DNA from: Ferrimicrobium sp. | GTDB lineage: Bacteria > Actinomycetota > Acidimicrobiia > Acidimicrobiales > Acidimicrobiaceae | Reading direction: 5' to 3' | Length of the DNA: 63,741 nt | Assembly (NCBI RefSeq): GCF_027364955.1 | Contig: NZ_DAHXOI010000014.1 | Coordinates: 1 to 63,741, forward strand | In this document: piece after piece, positions 36,414-44,636 of the stretch | Position numbering within the stretch: the first letter of the stretch is position 1 | Layout of the letters: each line of letters begins with the position of its first letter | Notes under the pieces: model-generated | The model's database searches: none | What the model saw: only the letters and a program-made list of their open reading frames with translations | What the model was told of the DNA's origin: nothing | Position numbers and translations under genes: made by a program

Positions 36414-36692
36414 TCACATGGGATAATCGGGCGCAGGGCGAATGAGGGTTTCCAGACGCGTTGTGTATACTCCGATGCTGAGTGATGCATTGGCGAACTG
36501 TTGACGTGGGGTGATGCATGGGTCGAGCGTTTCGGCGGAGATGCGATCTGTTGTTGTATCGCGATCTCTGGTAGGTTGGCCCAGTCTACATGAAGAAGGC
36601 ATAGCGCATGAGGTTCCTTTCAAGACCAAGAAAATGATTATGGCGAGTATTGCGGGCATGACGAAAATTAGTGGCCATGGGCCAATGTGCAT
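36414..36692 (-). CDS. Possible SHOCT-like small membrane protein
   Basis: About 92 residues. An N-terminal membrane helix (about 7-27, PLIFVMPAILAIIIFLVLKG) is followed by a linker. The C-terminal segment around QQFANASLSIGVYTTRLETL resembles the SHOCT helical hairpin pattern. There is no clear ribosome site and other frames overlap, so this could be a decayed gene. Confidence 0.3.
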   Translation of the reverse strand: MHIGPWPLIFVMPAILAIIIFLVLKGTSCAMPSSCRLGQPTRDRDTTTDRISAETLDPCITPRQQFANASLSIGVYTTRLETLIRPAPDYPM

Positions 36693-37010
36693 AGTTGGGC
36701 CATTGGATAGTCGCAGTCTTGTGCGACGTGTTCGATCGTTGTTTCGCATGGAGGCAGTTGAAGTGCCCATTTGGAGTATCGAGAAGCGGATGGTTGATAC
36801 GACTAATGGCTTCGGATCCGATTAATGGCAACACTGCACCCGCTGGTACCGCGATCGGTTGTGATGTTTTGTTTGGGTAACCAATATGATGCTCCTTGCC
36901 TGAACTGGGTCGGTGATGATTGCGTGCCAATAGGTCGATGGCGATCCGCGCTAGTGACGAAGCGATCGAAACTTGCCCGATTGTTCCTTCGGCATGGCGA
37001 CGGTGGATGC
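36693..37010. other. Intergenic, no supported feature
   Basis: Short open frames on both strands lack ribosome sites and recognisable motifs. Nothing else is seen. Confidence 0.3.
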
Positions 37011-37358
37011 TCATTGACGAACTGTATCGTTGAGCAGGGAGCCAAGGGCGCGTAGCGTAGGTTGTAACTCCTCGCTTGCAGCGCAGTAGTAGATAGAAGT
37101 TCCTCGGCGCTCGGGACGCACCAGGCCCCGGTCGCGTAAAACACGCAGGTGGTGTGAGACGGTGGGTTGGCGGAGTCCAGTGGACTGAGCGATCATTCCT
37201 ACCGGCATGCAGGCAGTGCCTAGCGACGATAGTATGCGGAGGCGGGTAGGGTCGCCGAGTGCTTGGCATAGCTCCGCTAAGGCGATGGTTTGGTCTCTCG
37301 CTAAGGGCATTCCGAGTTCGACGCTTCGTGGTTCAACTGATTGTTCGATGAGCTCCAT
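37011..37358 (-). CDS. ArsR-family metalloregulator
   Basis: 115 residues, a complete winged-helix ArsR protein. LAELCQALGDPTRLRIL is followed by the recognition region GLRQPTVSHHLRVLRDRG and the wing RRGTSIYYCAAS. A cysteine is present in GTACMPVG and another in the wing (YYC). A classical CVC metal site is absent. It acts as a dimeric repressor, probably of its own promoter, because an AT-rich dyad lies just upstream. Confidence 0.88.
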   Translation of the reverse strand: MELIEQSVEPRSVELGMPLARDQTIALAELCQALGDPTRLRILSSLGTACMPVGMIAQSTGLRQPTVSHHLRVLRDRGLVRPERRGTSIYYCAASEELQPTLRALGSLLNDTVRQ

Positions 37359-37369
37359 TACTATCAGTA

Positions 37370-37401
37370 TATATAGAAATCGAAATATACCGATGTATAG
37401 A
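37370..37401. promoter_or_regulatory. AT-rich dyad upstream of the ArsR gene
   Basis: The stretch from about 37370 contains TATATAGAAATCGAAATATA, whose ends TATAT and ATATA form an imperfect dyad. This is typical for ArsR operators. It lies between the divergent ArsR and PadR genes and could control both. Confidence 0.45.
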
Positions 37402-37470
37402 GGGAACGATGTGTGTTGGATTCCTGTTCGAGAGGGTCTGAGCTAGCTCCAGACTGGATATAGTGGAATT

Positions 37471-38061
37471 ATGTGCAGGAGCTGTGGTTGCTTTGATTCT
37501 GGGAGTCGTAGAGAGGCGAGGGGCGCTCCAATCCAAGGGTTGCTTGAGGCAGCGGTTCTAGTGGCCTGTTTGGAGGCACCGTGTTATGGCTATGGTATCG
37601 CCAGTTGGCTCGCAGAGGAGGGTCTCGTCACTGGGACGGTGAGTCGCGGTCGACTGTATGAGACCCTTGCTCACCTCACGCGCATCGGGGCCTTGTCCGT
37701 CACCGATGAAGTAAGCGAGCGAGGTCCTGACCGTCGGCGTTACGAACTGACCGCGATAGGGAGAGATCGGCTGAGGAGTTGGAATAACAGTTTGACGCAC
37801 ACCGGTGCAACGCTCGCTCGGTTGCTCGCCAAAATGGCCGCTCTTGATGTCGTCGGCAAATCACATGTCGGGCGCTCACAGCTCGACACCCAAGAGAGGA
37901 AAGGGGGTGAAATTATGTCCTGCAAATGCAATTGTGGAGGGTCTGGGCCCTCCACCTCCGAGACCGCATCGTCGGTTGTGGTAAACGAGCCGGTTGCTGT
38001 CAGAACCGTTGAGGAGCGGCTTGCTACTATTGAGAACCTACTCGGTAAGCTCGTCAACTAG
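37471..38061 (+). CDS. PadR-like regulator with cysteine-rich N- and C-termini
   Basis: 196 residues. The N-terminus MCRSCGC carries three cysteines. A PadR winged helix (about 25-100) is recognised by YGYGIASWLAEEG, GRLYETLAHLTRIGAL and DRRRYELTAIGRDRL. The C-terminal part contains MSCKCNCGG and a final short helix (VEERLATIENLLGKL). A strong ribosome site and ATG (37915) lie inside this frame, so a 48-residue cysteine-rich protein may also be made alone. The cysteines suggest metal or thiol sensing; that is inferred. Confidence 0.7.
   Translation: MCRSCGCFDSGSRREARGAPIQGLLEAAVLVACLEAPCYGYGIASWLAEEGLVTGTVSRGRLYETLAHLTRIGALSVTDEVSERGPDRRRYELTAIGRDRLRSWNNSLTHTGATLARLLAKMAALDVVGKSHVGRSQLDTQERKGGEIMSCKCNCGGSGPSTSETASSVVVNEPVAVRTVEERLATIENLLGKLVN
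37915..38061 (+). CDS. Possible nested cysteine-rich 48-residue protein
   Basis: In the same frame as the PadR gene, ATG 37915 is preceded by AGGAAAGGGGGTGA, a much better ribosome site than the PadR start has. The product begins MSCKCNCGG, has a Ser/Thr-rich middle and ends with a short amphipathic helix. It may be a small metal-binding partner made in excess, or the PadR frame may really end in a separate gene with the stop lost. Not resolvable here. Confidence 0.4.
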   Translation: MSCKCNCGGSGPSTSETASSVVVNEPVAVRTVEERLATIENLLGKLVN

Positions 38062-38272
38062 TTCGTCTGGTGCTACCATCGAGGACTTCCTGGTGGTAGC
38101 ACCAGCTCGACCTTTTGTCCCAGACAGCAGGAGAAACCGGCCCGGAAAGAAGCGAAGCGCGTATCCGGTGGGATCATGATGGGGGGATCTTTCGGGAGCA
38201 GCCGTCCGGTGGATCCTCTGGCCGCCTATGCATCACCCGCGACAGAGTCCTGGGAGTTGTCCTTGTGAAGTG

Positions 38273-38614
38273 CTAGACGCCGACGACCTGGTAGCCGCTC
38301 TCAACCAGTTCGATCATAATGTTGCCTGCCGGTTCCAGGGCAATCCCTCGGCCAGTGAGGACTTTTTCGTCGAGACCCATCTGGGTGACGTTGGCGGGGC
38401 AGGCCTGTACTGGTACCTCTGACTCCCGCAGATCACTCAGAACTTCGACGACGGCGGGGATCGAGGATTCTCCGAGCGCAACGCCGGGCCCGAAGAGATA
38501 GACGCGAACGTCTTGACCACGATTGGCCCGCAGCCGTTGAGCGAGTCGAAGTCCAGACATCGCCTTGTCGACTTGATCTGGTCCAGCAGTGATCCAAAAT
38601 GCTATTTTTGCCAT
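38273..38614 (-). CDS. DsrE-family sulfur-relay protein
   Basis: 113 residues in a DsrE/YchN-like fold. MAKIAFWITAGPDQVDKAM opens the first strand and the candidate acceptor cysteine is in VPVQACPANVTQMG. The rest (IALEPAGNIMIELVESGYQVV) fits the family. DsrE proteins carry persulfide sulfur; several others occur in the sHdr operon. It is a single minus-strand gene near the PadR regulator. Confidence 0.8.
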   Translation of the reverse strand: MAKIAFWITAGPDQVDKAMSGLRLAQRLRANRGQDVRVYLFGPGVALGESSIPAVVEVLSDLRESEVPVQACPANVTQMGLDEKVLTGRGIALEPAGNIMIELVESGYQVVGV

Positions 38615-38746
38615 GCGGTCAGTCTACCTCCCCGGGTATCGTTGTGGTGTAGGGAGTCGTTGTAGGGCTTCGGCTGCTCTGGCACGTCTGGCCGTTGGCC
38701 GGAAGGGGAGTGGGTGTCTCCGATGATCAATCAAGGTTCCCTTCGT

Positions 38747-38768
38747 CACCTGACGTTCTCGTCAGGTG
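38747..38768. repeat. Perfect hairpin near the DsrE gene
   Basis: CACCTGACG (38747-38755) and CGTCAGGTG (38760-38768) form a 9-bp stem with a TTCT loop. No T-tract follows on either strand, so it is not an obvious terminator. Confidence 0.5.
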
Positions 38769-38837
38769 AGCTCCGCTTGCCGGGAAGCTGATACTGGTGC
38801 GACACCCAAAATGTGAGGAATAAATACCGCTCAATGT

Positions 38838-38878
38838 TGCTATACTTAATGACGAAGAAGTAGTAGGAATTAGTCCTA
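38838..38878 (+). promoter_or_regulatory. Promoter and candidate operator of the 51-residue peptide gene
   Basis: TATACT (38841-38846) with TGC directly before it forms an extended -10 element; a consensus -35 is not seen. Just downstream, TAGGA/TCCTA (38864-38868 and 38874-38878) form a 5-bp dyad with a 5-nt centre, placed to act as an operator in the leader. Confidence 0.45.
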
Positions 38879-38898
38879 AGGAAATGGAGGATTGAACA

Positions 38899-39054
38899 AT
38901 GAGGTTCACTGAGTTTAATCTAGGTCATCGCATGACTCGCCGAGGGTCGATGCAGCTTGAGAGTGTCGGTCAGAGCGTGAGTGGTCAGAGTGCTCGACGC
39001 TCGGAGGTGCTCTCAACGTACTTGATGTCGGAGCGTAACGCAAAGGGTTGCTGA
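38899..39054 (+). CDS. 51-residue peptide ending in Gly-Cys
   Basis: A short frame with a good ribosome site (GGAGG, 8 nt before ATG 38899). It has its own extended -10 promoter and a very strong terminator 50 nt downstream, so it is a complete transcription unit. The product is basic and polar, rich in Arg, Ser and Met, without membrane segments. It starts MRFTEFNLGHRMTRR and ends SERNAKGC, with one cysteine as the last residue. This could be a modified-peptide precursor, a persulfide carrier peptide or a regulatory leader. Not recognised. Confidence 0.55.
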   Translation: MRFTEFNLGHRMTRRGSMQLESVGQSVSGQSARRSEVLSTYLMSERNAKGC

Positions 39055-39105
39055 GCAGGTACTATTTGGAACTGGGCAGCTAGCACCCAGGGTAAAGACC
39101 GAGAT

Positions 39106-39146
39106 AGAGCCAGACGACGTGGAAACGTCGTCTGGCTCTCTTTTTT
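39106..39146 (+). terminator. Strong intrinsic terminator after the small peptide gene
   Basis: A perfect 15-bp stem (39106-39120 with 39125-39139) capped by a GGAA tetraloop is followed by CTTTTTT. It is the strongest terminator in the window. Confidence 0.92.
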
Positions 39147-40279
39147 GGTTCGAGCTGTCGTTGGAATCAGGTGTGGAGTTCTCATTGGAGTCGCTACAGG
39201 GCAGCAAAAGTACTATCGTGTTGGTGGATAAGTCAGATCGCAAATAGTGATAGACGCGACTATCGAGTTTCATGATAGGGGTAATCGGTTCTTGTGATAA
39301 TAGGGACTTGAAACTCTGTTAATTGACGAAACAAGCGGACGTACTTTCAGTTCAGCTGCTCTCTCAGTTGCCACAGAGCCGCTAGATGGGGTCCTCCTCA
39401 CGTTCTTGGGCAAAAGATTGTCCTGCGGAACAGGTCGTTGTGTCGAGGGCCTAGCGGAGATGGCTGGTGACATATTGGATCTTTCCTGGATCACGGTCGG
39501 ATCTCGTCGCTGTGTGTTGGCGATCGTTGGCTTTGTTCGCATGGTGATGGAATCGGAGGCGAGGTTCTCTCCCGGTGCGGTTATCATCTGCCATATTGCC
39601 GTAGTCGGCCACTGCTGTGACAGCGTTGGCCCAGTCCGCGGTTGATGTCACTTGCCAACAACGTCGCTCATGACCGCGAATGTGGGTTCGTTCCTCTGGC
39701 GCTGGGGGTACGCTCGCATCATATCTGCGAAAAAGAGGGTCCGAGCGATGCGGCACCCAACACGATCGTGTGTCATGAGCGCACCGAGATAGCTTGGGGA
39801 TCATCGTGCCGAGTAGGTCGCCGATATGGACCTACCCGGAGTCCGCGTAGGTATCCAGGCGACGATCGGGTGGATACAGCACGAGTCCGCCCAGCGCCAG
39901 AGAGCGGCACACGTCACTGACGGACTAGGTGGCACCTCATGCGATTCCCGGGTTCTTGCGCCCTGTGCTGGTGTTGCCCTTGCTCGAGCAGCTCGTGAGG
40001 AATGGTGGATTTCCTGTGTGCCAAGTGGGATGCAAGCCCATCGGGTGCCACGACCGGACTGGAGGCAGCTCCTAATGCTTCAACCAAAATCGCCCTTCCC
40101 GCACAGCGACGCTCGGCTAACCGGTGTCGGTGCGGTGACGTTCGGGATTTGGTACCATCAGGTGGTAGAGAGAGGCACGGCGCCGGCGACGTCCATGTGG
40201 AGGTGTGGTCAGGTTTGCCAGGATTGGTGGGCGTGAGGGCCTTGTGAGGAGAGACTGGTGATGACGATAAGGGGCACCG
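39147..40279. other. Gene-poor region of 1.1 kb
   Basis: Short open frames occur on both strands. None has a combination of ribosome site, coding composition and recognisable motif. It looks like decayed or non-coding accessory DNA. Confidence 0.4.
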
Positions 40280-40603
40280 ATGGGCGAGTCGCTGATGCGT
40301 GACGCTCCCAAACTGGTACGTGATGGAGTGCCTGCGATCATTGATGCAAGTGGCAAGCACGCAGTTACTCGGGTTCTAGGTGAGTCAGAGATGACGTTGG
40401 CGCTACGGCACAAGCTACAAGAGGAGACAAGTGAGTACCTTGATGACCCCTGCCTTGAGGAGCTCGGTGACATACTTGAGGTGATACATGCACTCCTAGG
40501 ATCGCATCATGCCACGTGGGATCAGCTTGAAGCAGTACGGATCGCCAAACGTAGCACGCACGGTGGTTTTGAGGAGCGAGTACTCCTGATCGACGTCCAA
40601 TGA
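40280..40603 (+). CDS. MazG-like all-alpha NTP pyrophosphohydrolase
   Basis: 107 residues. KLVRDGVPAIIDASGK opens the protein, then LRHKLQEETSEYLDD and LEELGDILEVIHALLG give the EExxE...ExxD metal-binding pattern of MazG/COG4997 pyrophosphatases. Such small enzymes clear non-canonical nucleotides. ATG 40280 follows AAGGGGCACC; ATG 40295 is an alternative. It is a single gene. Confidence 0.8.
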   Translation: MGESLMRDAPKLVRDGVPAIIDASGKHAVTRVLGESEMTLALRHKLQEETSEYLDDPCLEELGDILEVIHALLGSHHATWDQLEAVRIAKRSTHGGFEERVLLIDVQ

Positions 40604-40826
40604 TGACCTGGGTGGATCTAGGCACACGTGACTCTGATGCCTGGCGTGCGTGCGAGTTGTCGTTCGCCCCTCCCTCTACTGGGATTGCGATGGGCGTGGC
40701 ACCTGTTCCGTGACTGATGTGGTGTTGGGCGACCATGTGTCCAACGGCGAGGTAGGGGATGATCAGGTCCACTAGCGAGCTCGCAATCTTGTCGCTCGCT
40801 CCTTGATGCAGATCTCTTGTAGGCAT
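40365..40826 (-). CDS. Doubtful minus-strand open frame
   Basis: The start at 40826 is preceded by a good AAGGAGT ribosome site, and the first 60 codons contain a plausible hydrophobic stretch (SSLVDLIIPYLAVGHMVA). The second half lies opposite the pyrophosphohydrolase gene and is unlikely to code. It may be a small gene with a lost stop or a decayed gene. Confidence 0.2.
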   Translation of the reverse strand: MPTRDLHQGASDKIASSLVDLIIPYLAVGHMVAQHHISHGTGATPIAIPVEGGANDNSHARQASESRVPRSTQVIIGRRSGVLAPQNHRACYVWRSVLLQADPTWHDAILGVHVSPQVCHRAPQGRGHQGTHLSPLVACAVAPTSSLTHLEPE

Positions 40827-41049
40827 GTCGCAGCACTCCTTCCGAGCGCAACAGGATGGCAACCTACTCGGGCGCCATCCTCTTCGGGTGAAAGAAGCAC
40901 CGCTGATCTCGCTATCGAACCGACTGATTCGTCATCGCAGTGTTTTTGGTGCTGAGACAACGCTTCATTGAGCTGAAACATCGGTGTAACAACGGATGAG
41001 TAGGATCGGCGCAAACCTCAATGCAGTGTTGGGGGAAAGGGGAGCAATT
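40827..41049. other. Intergenic, leader of the APC permease gene
   Basis: No gene is seen. A purine-rich ribosome site (GGGGAAAGGGGAG) precedes the permease start. Confidence 0.4.
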
Positions 41050-42600
41050 ATGTCACCGGATCTAGGTCCACCAGGTACGTCACCGGAGTTCAAGCGGTCA
41101 CTGTCGTTGACGGGGGTAACCGTTAATGGGATGGCCCTTATCGCTCCAGGAGCATTTCTGTGGACAACTTTTCAAGAGCAAGCTGCTCAGACCAACCATG
41201 GAGCTGCCACCGGGTCCGCGATGTGGACCGGGTTACTCTTCGCATTCGTATTGGCGATGTTCACCGCCTGGAGTTACTCGCAACTTGCCAAGATCTACCC
41301 GAATGCGGGCACAGGATCGACGTACTACTTCGCAGAGGCTGCCTTCCTCGACAAGAAATCAGAGCTGCATCGCCGGCTGGCACGTCCGGCCAAACTCGCT
41401 TTTGGCTGGATAAGTCATCTGTACTATTGGATCTACCCCGGAATCATGATCGCCTTTATCGCCACCATTGTTGGCTACATCTGGTCCGACCTTGATCATG
41501 GAAGCCAACTAGGTTGGCCCGTTCTTTCGTTGATCGCTATCGTATCGTCGGCTTTGGTAGGCTATGTAGCCTATCGTGGCATCACTGGCTCGACCATGGT
41601 GGCCCTTGGGATCAACGTGGTGCAGATCGTGACACTGGTCGCCATTAGCGCGATTTTCATCGTCTACCGCATCAGCTACCCCCATGCTGGGTACGTTCAG
41701 CCGAATGCTGGAGGGGTGCTACTGCCTCACGATTTTATCAACCTCCTCTATCAGTCAACCATCGCTATTCTGTTGTTGGTTGGTTTCGAGTCCATCACCT
41801 CACTTGGGGCAGAGGCCATGAAGCCCGAACGGGATATCCAACGAGGTGTACTGATCGCCCTGGCGATTCAGGGAGGTTTCTGTTACCTGCTTGAGTACTT
41901 TTCGAGTGATTTTGTGCTTGGCAAGGCGACCATGGCGGGCGTGCATGGAGCACCGTACGCAGCGGCTGGGAATGACTCTGCGCCGATTGGCACACTGGTG
42001 ACCAATGTTGTGGATCGACTCTTTGGCGGTGGAGGAGAGGCGGTCGCGCTGGTGGTGGCCTTTACAGTGTTGCTTGCACTTCTCGGCACGACCTTGGCCT
42101 GCATGAATACGGCGGTGCGCCTCTCGTACTCCATGGCAAGAGATAAGGAACTCCCATCGTTGCTGGGTATCCTCCATGGCAAGTTCGCCACGCCGGCGGC
42201 AGGTGTTTGGATCCTTGCTGGCGTCTCAGCTTTGATCGGGATCTATGGGGTCCACACGGTTGATAACCTCACCCAGATCACGCTGGCCTCGAATATCGGT
42301 ACCTTCCTGGTCTATGGGATCACCTGCGCGATCACGTTGGTAGCGTTCGCGTCTCGTCACGATAAGCACCTTGTCAAGCACAGGATCGTTCCTGGCCTCG
42401 GGCTGTTGATGAATGTTGTCGAGTTAGCCGGTGTGGTCTACCTTGCGATTGCTGGTGGTGGAAGCGGAGCGACCGACGCGATCAAGGCCATCATTATCGT
42501 AGGGGTATGGATGGCTGCCGGCTTTCTTTGGGTGCTGGTGAACCCGATGCGCACCCATGCCAAGAGCATCCATGAGGAGCGGCTGCGATCAGCGGTGTAA
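41050..42600 (+). CDS. APC-family amino acid or amine permease
   Basis: About 516 residues with twelve or more membrane helices. The APC signature of the first helix is seen in SLTGVTVNGMALIAPGAFLW, and the later ILLLVGFESITSLGAEAMKPERDIQRG is the conserved helix 6 to loop region. Substrate is unknown; putrescine, other amines or amino acids are typical. The glutamine-synthetase-like gene downstream fits amine uptake. ATG 41050 is chosen for its strong ribosome site over a longer frame. Confidence 0.87.
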   Translation: MSPDLGPPGTSPEFKRSLSLTGVTVNGMALIAPGAFLWTTFQEQAAQTNHGAATGSAMWTGLLFAFVLAMFTAWSYSQLAKIYPNAGTGSTYYFAEAAFLDKKSELHRRLARPAKLAFGWISHLYYWIYPGIMIAFIATIVGYIWSDLDHGSQLGWPVLSLIAIVSSALVGYVAYRGITGSTMVALGINVVQIVTLVAISAIFIVYRISYPHAGYVQPNAGGVLLPHDFINLLYQSTIAILLLVGFESITSLGAEAMKPERDIQRGVLIALAIQGGFCYLLEYFSSDFVLGKATMAGVHGAPYAAAGNDSAPIGTLVTNVVDRLFGGGGEAVALVVAFTVLLALLGTTLACMNTAVRLSYSMARDKELPSLLGILHGKFATPAAGVWILAGVSALIGIYGVHTVDNLTQITLASNIGTFLVYGITCAITLVAFASRHDKHLVKHRIVPGLGLLMNVVELAGVVYLAIAGGGSGATDAIKAIIIVGVWMAAGFLWVLVNPMRTHAKSIHEERLRSAV

Positions 42601-42758
42601 AGGAGTCGGTCGAATGTGGGGCGGTATCTACCGCCATGGCAGTAGTCGGTCAAGTCACCCGATGGGCGGCTTGACCGACGATAATGATGAGTGACGGAGT
42701 ATGGTGCCGATGGTGGCGCTTCGGTTGACTCGTTGATGGTCACGAGTTGAGGAGTCGT

Positions 42759-43637
42759 ATGGCTCAGATGTCGGATTGGTCTGGGGAACCGCGTCTGCGG
42801 GGCAATGGTCTGTTGCGTGCATCGGGTGCTGGTGCAGGGTTAACTTGGAGCCTGCGATCGGATCGCGGTCTCGTACGTGAGGCGAATGAGGATTATGCCG
42901 CTGCAGTGGAGGACCAGGAGATGGTTGGCGGTATCTTGTTTCTCGTGGCGGATGGTCTCGGTGGACACGATGCCGGTGAGGTGGCAAGCCGGCTCGCGGT
43001 CGAGACGGCGGTAGCTACTTGGCGCGCGTCATCGGATAAGTCGATCAAGAACCGGCTTCGCAACGCTTTCCGACTCGCGAATCAAGCAGTCCTCGATGAG
43101 GCGCTGCGTTGTCGTCACAACGGCATGGCCACCACCCTGACAGCACTGGCCATCTCGTCAGATACCGCCCTTGTGGCACATGTCGGCGACTCACGGTGCT
43201 ATCTCATCCGAGGACGCAAAGTCGAACAACTTACGAGCGATCATTCCCAGGTAGGAGAGATGATGCGACGGGGGCTGATCTCTCCAGCTGAAGCCGCGAG
43301 CCACCCTGCGCGTTCGGTGCTCACACGGTGCCTAGGCAGAGAGCTCGCTATCTCCCCCGATGTCACCCAACGGCAACTGGTCAAAGGAGACGTGTTGGTC
43401 CTCTGTTCGGACGGTCTGTGGGATCTCATCTCACCTCAGGAGATGGTTCAGGCGCTCTATGACGAGGTCGGTGATCCGATGGTCCAGGTTGCGAATGTGG
43501 TTGAGGAATTGAACAAGTTGGCCATCTATCGTGGGGCACCCGATAACGTAACGATCATGATTATTCGGGTACATGAGCGACAGGGCCCGAGCCAGCTCAC
43601 CAGTTCATCGAGCCGCTGGTTCAGGAGATCGCCTTGA
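42759..43637 (+). CDS. PP2C-type protein phosphatase
   Basis: About 292 residues, a complete PPM/PP2C domain. The metal-binding motifs are VADGLGGHDAGEVAS, the central GMATTLTALAI and HVGDSRCYL, and the C-terminal VLCSDGLWDLI and APDNVTIMI. An N-terminal WSLRSDRGLVREANEDY is typical of bacterial Stp-like enzymes. It dephosphorylates Ser/Thr and is paired by a 4-nt overlap with the kinase gene. ATG 42759 is preceded by GAGGAG. Confidence 0.92.
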   Translation: MAQMSDWSGEPRLRGNGLLRASGAGAGLTWSLRSDRGLVREANEDYAAAVEDQEMVGGILFLVADGLGGHDAGEVASRLAVETAVATWRASSDKSIKNRLRNAFRLANQAVLDEALRCRHNGMATTLTALAISSDTALVAHVGDSRCYLIRGRKVEQLTSDHSQVGEMMRRGLISPAEAASHPARSVLTRCLGRELAISPDVTQRQLVKGDVLVLCSDGLWDLISPQEMVQALYDEVGDPMVQVANVVEELNKLAIYRGAPDNVTIMIIRVHERQGPSQLTSSSSRWFRRSP

Positions 43638-44617
43638 CTGGGCACCAGGCGGGAGATTCGATCGATGGTTTTGTGCTGAAGGAGCCACTTGGTGAAGGTG
43701 CGTATGCGACTGTTTGGCTCGCCATCGATCAACGGGGGGACCGGGAAGTGGTGGTGAAGTTCCCGAATCCTGAGCTCTTGGCCGACCCTCAGCTTTATGC
43801 GCGATTCACCCGGGAGCGTACCCTGGCCCTCTCGCTTGAGCATCCAAATGTTCAGCGGGCGTTGCCGGTGCCCCAGCATCCGAGTGAACCGTATCTGTTG
43901 CATGAGTACCGAGCGGGTCAAACCCTTCGCGAGTGGATGGCCCAACGAGAACGGGTACCGCTCGAGGAGGCGATTGACATTGGTCGCCAGATCGCGCTCG
44001 GCCTCGCCTATCTGCATGCACATGGGGTGGTGCATCGCGATCTCAAACCAGAGAATCTGATTATCTCCGCCGATCACTCCGTTGCGATCAGCGACTTTGG
44101 CAGCGCGGTGAGCCTTGGGGCGCGCCGGCTTACCTGGAGACACTTTTCGATGGCCCAGGGCACCCCTGATTACATGAGTCCTGAACAGATACGGGGCCAG
44201 CGTGGTGATGCCCGTAGTGATCTCTACAGCTGGGGGATCATCCTCTATGAACTGCTTACCGGCGTGGTCCCCTTTGAGGGCGACAGCTGGTTGGTGGTGA
44301 TGGCCGGGCATCTTCAGGGAGATCCATTGCCGCTTCGAGAACGTGATCCAGGGATCCCTCCCGAGGTCGAAGGAGTAGTGATGCATAGCTTTCGCCGCTA
44401 CCCAGAACACCGGTATCAGCGCGTCGACGAGCTCCTTCGTGATCTGAACGAACCCGCAACGATCGACTCAGCGGTCTTTGATTTCTCAGTGGAGGCTCCC
44501 ATGGGAGAGGTACAACCGACGACCACACGAAGTTATCTCCGTCGGGCTGGGCTGGTTGCTGTAGGGTTTGTGAGCGCCATCATTGCGGTGGTCGTGATCG
44601 CGCTGGTGGTCAGGTAG
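43634..44617 (+). CDS. Serine/threonine protein kinase with C-terminal membrane anchor
   Basis: 327 residues. The glycine-rich loop is LGEGAYATVW, the catalytic Lys is in VVVKFPN, the catalytic loop is HRDLKPENLI and the DFG is SDFGSAV. The activation-segment end is GTPDYMSPEQI. A single C-terminal helix (about 303-324) anchors it with the kinase domain inside the cell and no external sensor domain. The TTG start overlaps the phosphatase stop (TTGA), so the opposing enzymes are made together. Confidence 0.92.
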   Translation: MTGHQAGDSIDGFVLKEPLGEGAYATVWLAIDQRGDREVVVKFPNPELLADPQLYARFTRERTLALSLEHPNVQRALPVPQHPSEPYLLHEYRAGQTLREWMAQRERVPLEEAIDIGRQIALGLAYLHAHGVVHRDLKPENLIISADHSVAISDFGSAVSLGARRLTWRHFSMAQGTPDYMSPEQIRGQRGDARSDLYSWGIILYELLTGVVPFEGDSWLVVMAGHLQGDPLPLRERDPGIPPEVEGVVMHSFRRYPEHRYQRVDELLRDLNEPATIDSAVFDFSVEAPMGEVQPTTTRSYLRRAGLVAVGFVSAIIAVVVIALVVR

Positions 44618-44636
44618 AAGAGAGAGGGGATCGTCG

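Noticed and set aside
36586-37269. Minus-strand frame of 227 codons overlapping the ArsR gene
   Set aside because: It is a shadow frame; the ArsR frame has clear winged-helix motifs.
38747-38768. Perfect hairpin considered as a terminator for the DsrE gene or its neighbour
   Set aside because: No T-tract on either strand, and it lies upstream, not downstream, of the DsrE gene.
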